Shown here piece after piece: positions 26,468 through 35,400 of a DNA stretch of 64,000 nucleotides. The first letter of the stretch is position 1. The number at the start of each line of letters is the position of its first letter. The translations under genes were made by a program, and so were the position numbers. Below the pieces are notes generated by a model that worked only from the letters and a program-made list of their open reading frames with translations, did not search any database and was not told the origin of the DNA. The stretch comes from Mesorhizobium ciceri WSM4083 (GTDB lineage Bacteria; Pseudomonadota; Alphaproteobacteria; Rhizobiales; Rhizobiaceae): positions 124,001-188,000 of the forward strand of contig NZ_JAFG01000006.1 of NCBI RefSeq assembly GCF_000519305.1, read 5' to 3'.

Positions 26468-27556
26468 TCAGGCAACCAGGTCCGGCACCGGCCCGACATA
26501 ACGCGACTGCGGCCGGATCAGCCGCCCGGTCGTCTGCTGTTCACGCGCATGCGCGATCCAGCCGGCCACGCGCCCGGCGGCAAAGACATTGCTGAAAGCT
26601 ATTGGCGGAAAACCCGCCGCTTCCAGCAGCAGCGCGGTGTAGAACTCGACATTGGTCTGCAGCGAGCGCGACGGCTTGGCGATCCGCAGCACGTCGAGCG
26701 CTACCTGTTCCACTGTCTCCGCGAATGCCAGCCGGCGGCCGGTTTCGCCCTCGCCGCCGAGTTGCCGCACGACGGCCTTCAGCACATCGGCGCGCGGATC
26801 ACGCACACGGTAGATGCGGTGCCCGAAGCCCATGATGCGCCTGCCGTGCGCGATCTCGTCGCGAAGCCAGCCGGCGGCATCGCCATGCGCCTGGATCGCA
26901 TCCAGCATCTCGATCACCGGACCGGGCGCCCCGCCATGCAGCGGCCCCTTGAGCGCGCCGAGCCCGGCCAGCACGGAGGATGTCAGGCCGGCCTGCGTCG
27001 AGGCCACCACGCGAGTCGCAAAGGTCGATGCATTGAGACCATGGTCGCAGACGGTCACGAGATAGGTGTCGAGCGCCTTCGCCAGTGCTGGGGAGGCGGC
27101 GTTGCCGCTCAGCATCTTCAATATGTCGGCGGCATGATCGGCGCGGCTGTCCGGCGCGATCGGCTGCTCGCCGCGCTGCAGGCGCAGCAGCGCCGGCGTC
27201 AGCACGGCGGGCGCCGCGATCAGCAGCAAGGCATCGGTCAAGGTGTCGCCGTCCGGCAGCAGCGCCATGCCGGCGCGCATGGCGCTGTAGACATCGAGCG
27301 GTGCCAACAAGGGCAGCGTGGGCAAGAGCCGTTCGAACACGTCCGCACGCGCCTGGCCCAGCGCCCGCGTCAGTTGCGCATCATCGGGAAGGTCGTCGAA
27401 GAAGCCATCGAGCAGCAGCCCAACCACCTGGGCATAGTTCCAGCGGCCGGCCAACTCCGGCAGCGAATGACCCCGGATCGTCAGACGGCCGCCAAGACCA
27501 TCCACGTCCGACAGTATTGTTTCCGCCGCCACCACGTCATCGAGCCCATTCGCCAT
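26468..27556 (-). CDS. Citrate synthase-family enzyme
   Basis: 362 residues from ATG 27556 with AAGGAGAC upstream; 27616 is a longer alternative. Condenses an acyl-CoA (acetyl- or propionyl-CoA) with oxaloacetate. Marks: LNASTFATRVVAST, PLHGGAPGPV (first His), GFGHRIYRVRDPRA (second His) and TNVEFYTALLL, where Glu replaces the usual Asp of NVDFY, a variant seen in second citrate/methylcitrate synthases. It is short compared with GltA (about 430). Divergent from a second citrate synthase-like gene. Confidence 0.85.
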   Translation of the reverse strand: MANGLDDVVAAETILSDVDGLGGRLTIRGHSLPELAGRWNYAQVVGLLLDGFFDDLPDDAQLTRALGQARADVFERLLPTLPLLAPLDVYSAMRAGMALLPDGDTLTDALLLIAAPAVLTPALLRLQRGEQPIAPDSRADHAADILKMLSGNAASPALAKALDTYLVTVCDHGLNASTFATRVVASTQAGLTSSVLAGLGALKGPLHGGAPGPVIEMLDAIQAHGDAAGWLRDEIAHGRRIMGFGHRIYRVRDPRADVLKAVVRQLGGEGETGRRLAFAETVEQVALDVLRIAKPSRSLQTNVEFYTALLLEAAGFPPIAFSNVFAAGRVAGWIAHAREQQTTGRLIRPQSRYVGPVPDLVA

Positions 27557-27611
27557 AGCCTTGTCTCCTTGAAGCATTTCCGGATCGGAGATAGAGATGG
27601 GCAACGTTTCC

Positions 27612-27635
27612 ATCAATCTTGATCAATAGAATCAA
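27612..27635. promoter_or_regulatory. Operator-like repeats between two citrate synthase genes
   Basis: ATCAA (27612-27616), the 8-bp palindrome TTGATCAA (27619-27626) and ATCAA (27631-27635) lie within 24 bp, 15 bp before the HTH-citrate synthase ATG. Confidence 0.35.
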
Positions 27636-27649
27636 CATCAGGGCTCGAT

Positions 27650-28789
27650 ATGTCCGAATGGTTGTCCCGGGAAGAGGCGCTGGAGAGGCTCAAGGTGCGG
27701 GCGCAGACGCTGTACGCCTATGTCAGCCGTGGGCGCATCGGCATGCGGCCCGACCGCGCCGATCCGCGCCGCAGCCAGTACCGCGCCGACGATGTCGCCG
27801 CACTGGCGACCCGCCGGGCGCGCGGCCGCAGCCCGTCAGTCATCGCCGAAAGCGCCATCGCCTGGGGTGAGCCCTCGATCGCAACGGCGATTTCGACGGT
27901 CTCGCACGGTCGGCTTATCTATCGCGGGCAGGACGCCGCAGTGCTCTCCGGGCACGCCACACTGGAAGAAGCCGCCGCCGTGCTCTGGGCTCTGCCGGAA
28001 CCGGTGGCTTTCGAAGCACCGTCGCCGGATGCGCCCTATCAGGCTGGCCGGGCTGCGGCCTTTGCGCAACTTGCCGTGCTTGCCGGCCAGGGACGCCCAT
28101 CGCTTGGGCGCAGCGCCGCCTCGCTGCATGCCGACGCCGCGCACGCGGTCGGCGTGCTGGCCGGCGCGCTGGGCGCACCGGCAGGATCAAATCCCATCCA
28201 TCAGCGGCTTGCGCAGGACTGGTCGGTGGATGCCGGCGGCGCAGATGCGATCCGCCGCGCGCTTGTCCTGCTTGCCGATCATGAACTGAATGCGTCGACC
28301 TTCGCCGCGCGCGTCGCGGCCTCGACCGGCGCGCCGCTGGCCGCTTGCCTGCTGGCAGGGCTCGCGACACTGTCAGGCCCTCGCCATGGCGGCGCCGGCG
28401 AGGCGGTGATGCAACTGGCGGAGGATGCGGCGCGGCATGGCGCCGATGCGACGATCCGGCGCTGGCTCAGCCATGACCGGCCGCTGCCGGGGTTCGGTCA
28501 TCAGCTCTATCCTGACGGCGATCCCCGAGGGGCAGCGCTTCTGTCGGTGATCGAGGTTGACGGCACACTGTCGTCGTTGCGCGACGCTGCCTTCGCGGCG
28601 ACCGGCGCGCTTCCCAACATCGACTTTGGGCTGGCCGCGCTGACGCGCAGCCTTGGCTTGCCGCGCGACGCACCGTTTCGCCTGTTTGCGCTCGCACGCA
28701 GCGTCGGCTGGGCCGAGCACACGGTCGAACAGATAACAAGCGGAAGTAACATCAGGCCGCGCGGCCGCTATGAAGGCGCGCTGGTGTAA
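27650..28789 (+). CDS. Citrate synthase-family protein with N-terminal DNA-binding domain
   Basis: 379 residues. The first ~60 (SEWLSREEALERLKVRAQTL, YAYVSRGRIGMRPD, RSQYRADDVAAL) form an excisionase/MerR-like winged helix. The rest is citrate synthase-like: LNASTFAARVAAST, PRHGGAGEAV (His), GFGHQLYPDGDPRG (His) and NIDFGLAAL (Asp), so catalytic residues are kept. It may be an enzyme that also regulates the divergent citrate synthase gene (inference). Start ATG at 27650; the partner gene starts 93 bp away on the other strand. Confidence 0.85.
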   Translation: MSEWLSREEALERLKVRAQTLYAYVSRGRIGMRPDRADPRRSQYRADDVAALATRRARGRSPSVIAESAIAWGEPSIATAISTVSHGRLIYRGQDAAVLSGHATLEEAAAVLWALPEPVAFEAPSPDAPYQAGRAAAFAQLAVLAGQGRPSLGRSAASLHADAAHAVGVLAGALGAPAGSNPIHQRLAQDWSVDAGGADAIRRALVLLADHELNASTFAARVAASTGAPLAACLLAGLATLSGPRHGGAGEAVMQLAEDAARHGADATIRRWLSHDRPLPGFGHQLYPDGDPRGAALLSVIEVDGTLSSLRDAAFAATGALPNIDFGLAALTRSLGLPRDAPFRLFALARSVGWAEHTVEQITSGSNIRPRGRYEGALV

Positions 28790-28808
28790 GATCGCAAGAG
28801 CAATAAGC

Positions 28809-29420
28809 TCACGACATCGTGTCGAGCTTGCGCTGCATGGCCGCGATCTGGTCCTTCAGTTCCTGAAGATCGTCGGGTTTTTCTGACGTTTCCTTCCTGG
28901 CCGGCTCGGGCGACGGCGCGGCGGCTGGCGCGGTGCCGGCGGGCGGGAACGGCGTGAACAGCCGCATCGCATTCTGGAACATTTCCATGTTGCGGCGTGT
29001 CTGTTCCTCCAGCGCCTTGATCGGCGTGGTGATCTTCATCATATCGAGCGGCGACTTGCCGATCGCCCCCTTCATCTGCTCGCGAAAGCGTTCCTGCTCC
29101 TTGGAAAAGGCAAGCATCGACTGTTCGAGGAAGCTCGGCACGATCATCTGCATCTGGTCGCCGTAATAAGCGATGAGCTGGCGCAGGAACGGGATTGGCA
29201 GCATGTTCTGCCCGTCCTTGTTCTCCAGTTCGAAGATGATCTGGGTCAGCACCGGATGCGTGATGTCGTCGCCGGTCTTGGCGTCCTGGACGGTGAACTC
29301 CTCGCCCTTCTTGACCATCTCGGCGAGGTCCTCGAGCGTCACATAGGTGCTGGTGCCGGTGTTGTAGAGGCGGCGATTGGCGTATTTCTTGATGATGATC
29401 GGATCGTCTTTAGCGGCCAT
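28809..29420 (-). CDS. phaR: Polyhydroxyalkanoate synthesis repressor PhaR
   Basis: 203 residues. N-terminal PHB/PHA accumulation regulator DNA-binding domain (IIKKYANRRLYNTGTSTYVT, LEDLAEMVKKGEEFTVQD), then two PHB_acc repeats (LIAYYGDQMQMIVPSFLEQS), and a Pro/Ala-rich tail with a final coiled coil (LQELKDQIAAMQRKLDTM). PhaR binds DNA when polymer is absent and releases it when it binds nascent granules, derepressing phasin and other genes. Divergent from phaA, with matching sites between them. Confidence 0.92.
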   Translation of the reverse strand: MAAKDDPIIIKKYANRRLYNTGTSTYVTLEDLAEMVKKGEEFTVQDAKTGDDITHPVLTQIIFELENKDGQNMLPIPFLRQLIAYYGDQMQMIVPSFLEQSMLAFSKEQERFREQMKGAIGKSPLDMMKITTPIKALEEQTRRNMEMFQNAMRLFTPFPPAGTAPAAAPSPEPARKETSEKPDDLQELKDQIAAMQRKLDTMS

Positions 29421-29548
29421 CTACATCCTCCCGGGGACACCGGCGCGCCTCTGAGCAAGCCGCCGATAACGATTGTGCCTTTTTTTTGAGGATATGCGCA
29501 AAAGCTTCACAATTCCAAGCAGTTTGTGCAGTGCGGGATCACTAAATG

Positions 29549-29579
29549 CTGCATAGCAGGCAAAATATGCTGCGCAGCA
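29549..29579. promoter_or_regulatory. PhaR operator candidates (two TGC palindromes)
   Basis: CTGCATAGCAG (29549-29559) matches the CTGC-N3-GCAG site described for Paracoccus PhaR. TGCTGCGCAGCA (29568-29579) is a second perfect palindrome 8 bp on. Both lie in the 301-bp gap between divergent phaR and phaA. GTGCAGTGC just upstream is a third TGC-rich element. Confidence 0.6.
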
Positions 29580-29721
29580 ATGGACGAATGGCCGCCATGG
29601 CAAGGCACGGCCTGCTTGCGGCGCATGGGCCCCATGCCCATTTCCGGTTTGACTTGGGGTTGGGAAAGGGCAAGAAAAGTCCCCAACGACAGAACAACAC
29701 CCTTGAAGTCTGGAGAAGAAA

Positions 29722-30900
29722 ATGTCCGCTTCCATCGTCATTGCCAGTGCGGCGCGCACACCGGTCGGCTCCTTCAACGGCGCCTTCGCCGCCACCCCGG
29801 CGCATGAACTCGGCGCCGTCGTCATCAGGGAATTGCTGTCGCGTGCCGGTGTCGAACCAGGCGAGGTCGATGAGGTCATCCTCGGCCAGGTGCTGACCGC
29901 CGCGCAAGGCCAGAACCCGGCCCGCCAGGCATCGATCAATGCCGGCCTGCCCAAGGAAACCACCGCCTGGGGCCTCAATCAGGTTTGCGGCTCGGGCCTG
30001 CGCGCCATTGCGCTCGGTATGCAGCAGATCGCCACCGGCGACGCCAAGGTGATCATCGCCGGCGGCCAGGAATCGATGTCGCTTTCGACGCATGCCCAGC
30101 ACCTGCGCGCCGGCGTCAAGATGGGCGACTTCAAGCTGATCGACACCATGATCAAGGATGGGCTGTGGGATGCCTTCAACGGCTATCACATGGGCAACAC
30201 CGCCGAAAACGTCGCGCGTCAGTTCCAGATTACCCGCGAAGACCAGGACCAGTTCGCGCTCGCCTCGCAGAACAAGGCCGAGGCCGCGCAGAAGGCCGGC
30301 AAGTTCAAGGACGAGATCGTCGCCGTCACCATCAAGGGCAAGAAGGGCGACACCATTGTCGACCAGGACGAATATATCCGCCACGGCGCCACGATCGACG
30401 CCATGACAAAGCTGAAACCGGCTTTCGATAAGGACGGCACGGTGACCGCCGCCAATGCATCCGGCATCAATGACGGCGCCGCCGGCGCGCTGCTGATGAG
30501 CGAAGCGGAAGCTGTGAGACGCGGCATCACCCCGCTGGCGCGCATCGTGTCCTGGGCGACCGCCGGCGTCGATCCGCAGATCATGGGCACCGGGCCTATT
30601 CCCGCCTCGCGCAAGGCCATGGAAAAGGCCGGCTGGTCGGTCGGCGATCTCGACCTGGTCGAGGCCAACGAAGCCTTCGCCGCGCAGGCCTGTGCCGTCA
30701 ACAAGGACATGGGCTGGGATCCCTCGATCGTCAACGTCAATGGCGGCGCCATCGCCATCGGCCATCCGATCGGTGCGTCCGGCGCCCGCGTCTTCAACAC
30801 GCTGGTCTTCGAAATGCGCCGGCGCGGCGCCAAGAAAGGCCTCGCCACCCTATGCATCGGCGGCGGCATGGGCGTCGCCATGTGCATCGAAGCACTCTGA
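29722..30900 (+). CDS. phaA: Acetyl-CoA C-acetyltransferase (beta-ketothiolase)
   Basis: 392 residues. Condenses two acetyl-CoA to acetoacetyl-CoA, first step of polyhydroxybutyrate synthesis. Nucleophile Cys89 in [32 protein letters not shown] with the His, and [10 protein letters not shown] with the second Cys near residue 379. First gene of phaA-phaB; a hairpin repeat lies between the two genes. Confidence 0.95.
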   Translation: MSASIVIASAARTPVGSFNGAFAATPAHELGAVVIRELLSRAGVEPGEVDEVILGQVLTAAQGQNPARQASINAGLPKETTAWGLNQVCGSGLRAIALGMQQIATGDAKVIIAGGQESMSLSTHAQHLRAGVKMGDFKLIDTMIKDGLWDAFNGYHMGNTAENVARQFQITREDQDQFALASQNKAEAAQKAGKFKDEIVAVTIKGKKGDTIVDQDEYIRHGATIDAMTKLKPAFDKDGTVTAANASGINDGAAGALLMSEAEAVRRGITPLARIVSWATAGVDPQIMGTGPIPASRKAMEKAGWSVGDLDLVEANEAFAAQACAVNKDMGWDPSIVNVNGGAIAIGHPIGASGARVFNTLVFEMRRRGAKKGLATLCIGGGMGVAMCIEAL

Positions 30901-30910
30901 AAAAGAAGTG

Positions 30911-31006
30911 AGTAGCGAATAGGGAGCAGCCAATAGGGAAGAATTGCGTCAGCGCGACGGGACGTAGATCCCTACTCGCTATTCGCTACTCCCTATTCGC
31001 TCTCCC
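30911..31006. repeat. Inverted repeat between phaA and phaB
   Basis: The 23-nt segment at 30915-30937 and that at 30980-31002 are inverted with 21 of 23 matches, loop about 42 nt. Both arms are made of AGCGAATAGGGAG-like units. The right arm ends about 25 bp before the phaB start. Confidence 0.8.
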
Positions 31007-31027
31007 GACCAAAGGGAGGGAACACGC

Positions 31028-31753
31028 ATGACCAAGGTAGCAATCGTCACAGGCGGATCGCGCGGCATCGGCGCGGCGATCTCGATCGCATTGAAGACCG
31101 TCGGCTATTCGGTTGCGGCGAACTATGCCGGCAATGACGCCGCAGCGGCGAAATTCAAGGCCGAGACCGGCATTCCCGTCTACAAATGGTCGGTCGCCGA
31201 CTATGATGCCTGCGCCGCCGGCATCCGCCAAGTCGAGGCCGATCTCGGCCCGGTCTCGGTGCTGGTCAACAATGCCGGCATCACCCGGGACGCCATGTTC
31301 CACAAGATCACGCGCGAGCAGTGGAAAGAGGTCATCGACACCAACCTGTCCGGCGTCTTCAACATGACGCATCCGCTGTGGAGCGGCATGCGCGACCGCA
31401 AGTTCGGCCGCGTCATCACCATCTCCTCGATCAACGGCCAGAAGGGCCAGGCCGGCCAGGTCAACTATTCCGCCGCCAAGGCCGGCGATATCGGTTTCAG
31501 CAAGGCTCTCGCTCAAGAGGGGGCTCGCGCCGGCATCACAGTCAACGTCATCTGTCCCGGCTACATCGCCACCGAGATGGTCAAGGCGATCGACGAGAAG
31601 GTGCTCAACGAGCGCATCATTCCGCAGATCCCTGTTGGCCGCCTCGGTGAGCCCGAAGAAATCGCGCGCTGCGTCGTCTTCCTCGCATCCGAAGATGCCG
31701 GCTTCATCACCGGTTCGACCATCACCGCCAATGGCGGCCAGTATTTCGCCTGA
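31028..31753 (+). CDS. phaB: Acetoacetyl-CoA reductase
   Basis: 241 residues. Short-chain dehydrogenase that reduces acetoacetyl-CoA with NADPH to (R)-3-hydroxybutyryl-CoA. VTGGSRGIGAAISIALK loop, VLVNNAGITRDAMFHKI, catalytic SSINGQKGQAGQVNYSAAKAG and CPGYIATEMVKAI, all typical of PhaB/FabG-like reductases. GGGAGGGAAC precedes the ATG. Second gene of the phaA-phaB pair; the phaC synthase is not in this window. Confidence 0.95.
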   Translation: MTKVAIVTGGSRGIGAAISIALKTVGYSVAANYAGNDAAAAKFKAETGIPVYKWSVADYDACAAGIRQVEADLGPVSVLVNNAGITRDAMFHKITREQWKEVIDTNLSGVFNMTHPLWSGMRDRKFGRVITISSINGQKGQAGQVNYSAAKAGDIGFSKALAQEGARAGITVNVICPGYIATEMVKAIDEKVLNERIIPQIPVGRLGEPEEIARCVVFLASEDAGFITGSTITANGGQYFA

Positions 31754-31781
31754 CGACACGGCGGTGTAGGCGGAGAGATCG

Positions 31782-31807
31782 ACGGGCCGGCACACCGGCC
31801 CGTTTTT
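31782..31807 (+). terminator. Terminator after phaB
   Basis: ACGGGCCGG/CCGGCCCGT 9-bp perfect stem, CACA loop, then TTTTT, 29 bp after the phaB stop. Confidence 0.85.
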
Positions 31808-31859
31808 CGTTGGCGGCATGGTCCCTTCGAAGGGACCGCAACGGCTGCTGACCCAATCC

Positions 31860-32310
31860 GGCACGCAGAGGTTAACAGCCGCCGGCCGCCCTGTGCAAAA
31901 CCTGCTCCCAAGCCTGTGTATTCTCGGTGGATAAGCTGTTCACAACACAAGATATCGGGGTGAACAAAACGGGAAAATTCCGCCATCGCTGATTCGTCGC
32001 CGTTTCGTTCCGGCTTTGAGCTGAACGTTAACGACGACAGCCGGAATCGCCCGCCAATTGCTTAACGCAAATTAAGAAAGATCAACAATTTCATAATCTT
32101 GGTCGAGGCACGCCAAGGCACAGTGAACGTTTATCGGCAAAGGTTAACGGCAATGCCCTCTCAGCATGAAACGGGCCAGTTCAACGATTCAGCATGTGGT
32201 GCGTGTCGCGGCCACGAAATCCACATGTAGCCGTGAACAAAAGCTGAATCTGCGGGAGTCACTGATTCGTCGCCGATTCGTTCCAGACTCGTTCTATCCG
32301 TTAATCCGCA
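31860..32310. other. Long non-coding region with clustered GANTC, DnaA-box-like and TTAA motifs
   Basis: Part of a 730-bp gene-free stretch (31754-32484). Eight GANTC sites (31991, 32044, 32186, 32246, 32256, 32264, 32275, 32286) where about one is expected. TTTTGCACA (minus strand, 31900-31892) matches the DnaA box TTWTNCACA; near matches at 31926, 31936, 31959 and 32232. GTTAAC at 31871, 32027 and 32143, and TTAA pairs at 32062 and 32072, recall CtrA half-sites. AT-rich segment at 32056-32099. Either a replication-origin-like region or a cell-cycle-controlled promoter for the helicase. Confidence 0.5.
31960..32304. repeat. Imperfect direct duplication offset by 273 bp
   Basis: GTGAACAAAA (31960, 32233), CTGATTCGTCGCCG (31989, 32262) with TTCGTTCC, and GTTAA (32027, 32300) recur in the same order and at identical spacing (19 and 15 nt between blocks). 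Confidence 0.8.
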
Positions 32311-32484
32311 GCCGATTGAAAGCTTGACAAAATCACCTTCTGGCCGCCGGCGGAACATTCCGCTTTCGCTTCGCGTCCGAAATCCCTATGTGTCGCCTGT
32401 CATACGCGCCATTTGAGGCAGCGCTCCCGACAACCAGAGGCCAGAAGCCTTATTTCCAGGTCCCGGAAGCCTTATTCTAGGTTG

Positions 32485-35400
32485 ATGAACATCCAGCCCA
32501 AACACACAGAGCCGCTGATCCTGTCGGGCCGCGACGTGACCGCCGTGCTTGGGCCGACCAACACCGGCAAGACCCATCTCGCCATCGAGCGCATGGTGGC
32601 GCATGAGAGTGGGATCATCGGCTTGCCGCTCAGGCTTCTGGCGCGCGAGGTCTACGCCCGCGTCTGCGAAAAGGTCGGCGCCCACAAGGTCGCGCTGATC
32701 ACCGGCGAGGAAAAGATCCAGCCGCCGGGCGCCAGATATTCGGTCTGCACCGTCGAGGCCATGCCGCGCGAGACCGACGCCGCCTTTGTCGCCATCGACG
32801 AAGTGCAGCTCGCCGGCGACCTCGAGCGCGGCCACATCTTCACCGACCGCATCCTGCACCTGCGCGGCCGCCAGGAAACGCTGCTGCTGGGTGCCGCCAC
32901 CATGCACGGTATCCTGCAGCGCCTGCTGAGGGGTGTCTCGGTGGTGACGCGGCCAAGGCTGTCGCATCTTGCCTATGCCGGCTCCAAGAAGCTGACCCGC
33001 CTGCCGCGGCGCACGGCAATCGTCGCCTTCTCTGCCGACGAGGTCTACGCCATCGCCGAGCTGATCCGCCGCCAGCAAGGCGGTGCCGCCGTCGTGCTCG
33101 GCGCGCTCTCGCCGCGCACCCGTAACGCCCAGGTGGCGCTGTTCCAGTCCGGCGATGTCGACTACCTCATCGCCACTGATGCCATCGGCATGGGTCTCAA
33201 CCTCGACCTCGACCACGTCGCCTTCGCCCAGAACCGCAAGTTCGATGGCTTCCAGTATCGCAACCTGACGGCGGCCGAGCTTGGCCAGATCGCCGGCCGC
33301 GCCGGCCGGCATTTGCGCGATGGCACGTTCGGCGTCACCGGCCAGGTCGACCCGCTGGACGAAGAGCTGATCAAGAAGATCGAAGGCCACGACTTCGATC
33401 CGGTGAAGGTGCTGCAATGGCGCACCGCGCATTTCGACTTTGCCAGCCTCGATGCGCTGAAGCGTTCGATCGAGACCAACGCCCCGGTCGAGGGGCTGAC
33501 GCGGGCATTGCCTGCCGTCGACGCTCAGGCGCTCGAGCATCTGTCGCGCGACGAGGACATCCGCGCACTCACCACCAATGCCAAGCGCGTGGCGCTGCTG
33601 TGGGAAGCCTGCGCGCTGCCCGACTACCGCAGGATCGCGCCGGCGCAGCATGCCGACCTCATCGCTTCCATTTACACGGACCTCGCACGCCACGGCCATG
33701 TCGACGAGAATTACATGGCCGAGCAGGTGCGCCGCGCCGACACCACCGAGGGCGACATTGACACGCTGTCGCATCGCATTGCGCAGATCCGCACCTGGAC
33801 ATTCGTGTCGAACCGGCCCGGCTGGCTGGCCGATCAGGCACACTGGCAGGAAAAGACGCGCGAAATCGAAGACAGATTGTCGGATGCGCTGCATGAGCGG
33901 TTGACGAAACGCTTCGTAGACCGCAGGACTTCCGTCCTCATGCGGCGCCTTAGAGAAAATACCATGCCTGAAGCCGAAATTAGTCCTACCGGAACCGTCC
34001 TTGTCGAAGGCCACCATGTCGGCGAGCTGCAAGGGTTCCGCTTCACCGCTGACCAGACCGCGGGCGGCGAAGACGCCAAGGCGGTGCGCACCGCTGCCCA
34101 GAAGGCGCTGGCCGCCGAGTTCGAATCGCGCGCCGAACGCTTCGGCGCCTCGGCCAATGGCGACATCGCGCTTGGCTCGGACGGCACGCTGCGCTGGATC
34201 GGCGCGCCGATCGGCACGCTTGTATCAGGCGAAGACGCGCTGAAGCCGCGGCTGGTGCTGCTGGCCGACGAACAACTGACCGGCCCGGCGCGCGACAAGG
34301 TCGCCGCGCGTGCCGAGCGTTTCGTCAATTTCCAGATCGAGTCGCTGCTGAAGCCGCTGGTCGACTTGAAAAGCGCCGACCAGATCTCCGGCATCGGCCG
34401 TGGCATCGCCTTCCAGCTGGTCGAGAATTTCGGCCTCATCAACCGCCGCGACATCGCCGAGGAGATGAAGTCGCTCGACCAGGAAGGCCGCGCCGCCCTT
34501 CGCCGGCTTGGCGTGCGCTTCGGCGCCTACCATGTCTTCGTGCCGGCGCTGATCAAGCCGGCGCCTGCCGGACTGGTGACGCTGCTGTGGGCGCTGAAGA
34601 ATGACGGCAAGGACAAGCCGGGCTTTGGCGACGTGGTCCATGCGCTCGCCTCGGGTCGCACCTCGGTGGTCATCGACCCGGCCTTCGACAAGACCTTCTA
34701 CAAGCTTGCCGGCTACCGCAATCTCGGCCGCCGCGCCGTGCGCATCGACATCCTGGAACGGCTGGCGGATCTGATCCGTCCGGCGACCAACTGGAAGCCC
34801 GGCCTCGGCCAGCGCCCGGACGGCGCCTATGATGGCCAGTCCTTCATGGTGACGCCGCCGATGATGTCGATCCTCGGCGCCACCGCCGACGACATGGAAG
34901 AGATCCTCAAAGGTCTCGGCTACCGTGCCGAGCCCAAGCCGGCCGTCGAGGTCAAGGCGCGGCTTGAAGCACAGGACAATGCCGCGCGCGAAGCAGTGAT
35001 GGCGAAGCTTGCGGCGGAAGAGGCTGCACGAGCCGAGCAGGCCAAAGCGGCCGAAGCCACGGCAACGGATGCCGCAGCAGAGGCAGCCGTCGAAGGGTCG
35101 GAGCCGGCATCGGACGCAGTGGCTGTTTCGGAAACGGCGGCCGAAATCACCTCCGACGCCGCGGCGGAACCTGCTGCGCCTGCCGTGGAAGAACAAGCGG
35201 ACGCTTCGGTCGAAACCATGCAAGATGAAGCGCCTGTTGCCGAGGCTGCTGCTGAACCGGCGCCGGTTGAACCACAGGCGGAGACTGAAGCTGCCGAGAC
35301 TGAAGCCGCAGCGGCAGAAGAAGCTGCACCGGCCGAGCTGGTGTCAAATGCCGCGCCGGCAACGGACGCCGCGCCGGACGAACCTGCGGCGGTGACTGAA

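Noticed and set aside
32386..34032. A 548-codon open frame on the minus strand
   Set aside because: Antisense shadow of the SUV3-like helicase, whose motifs are clear.
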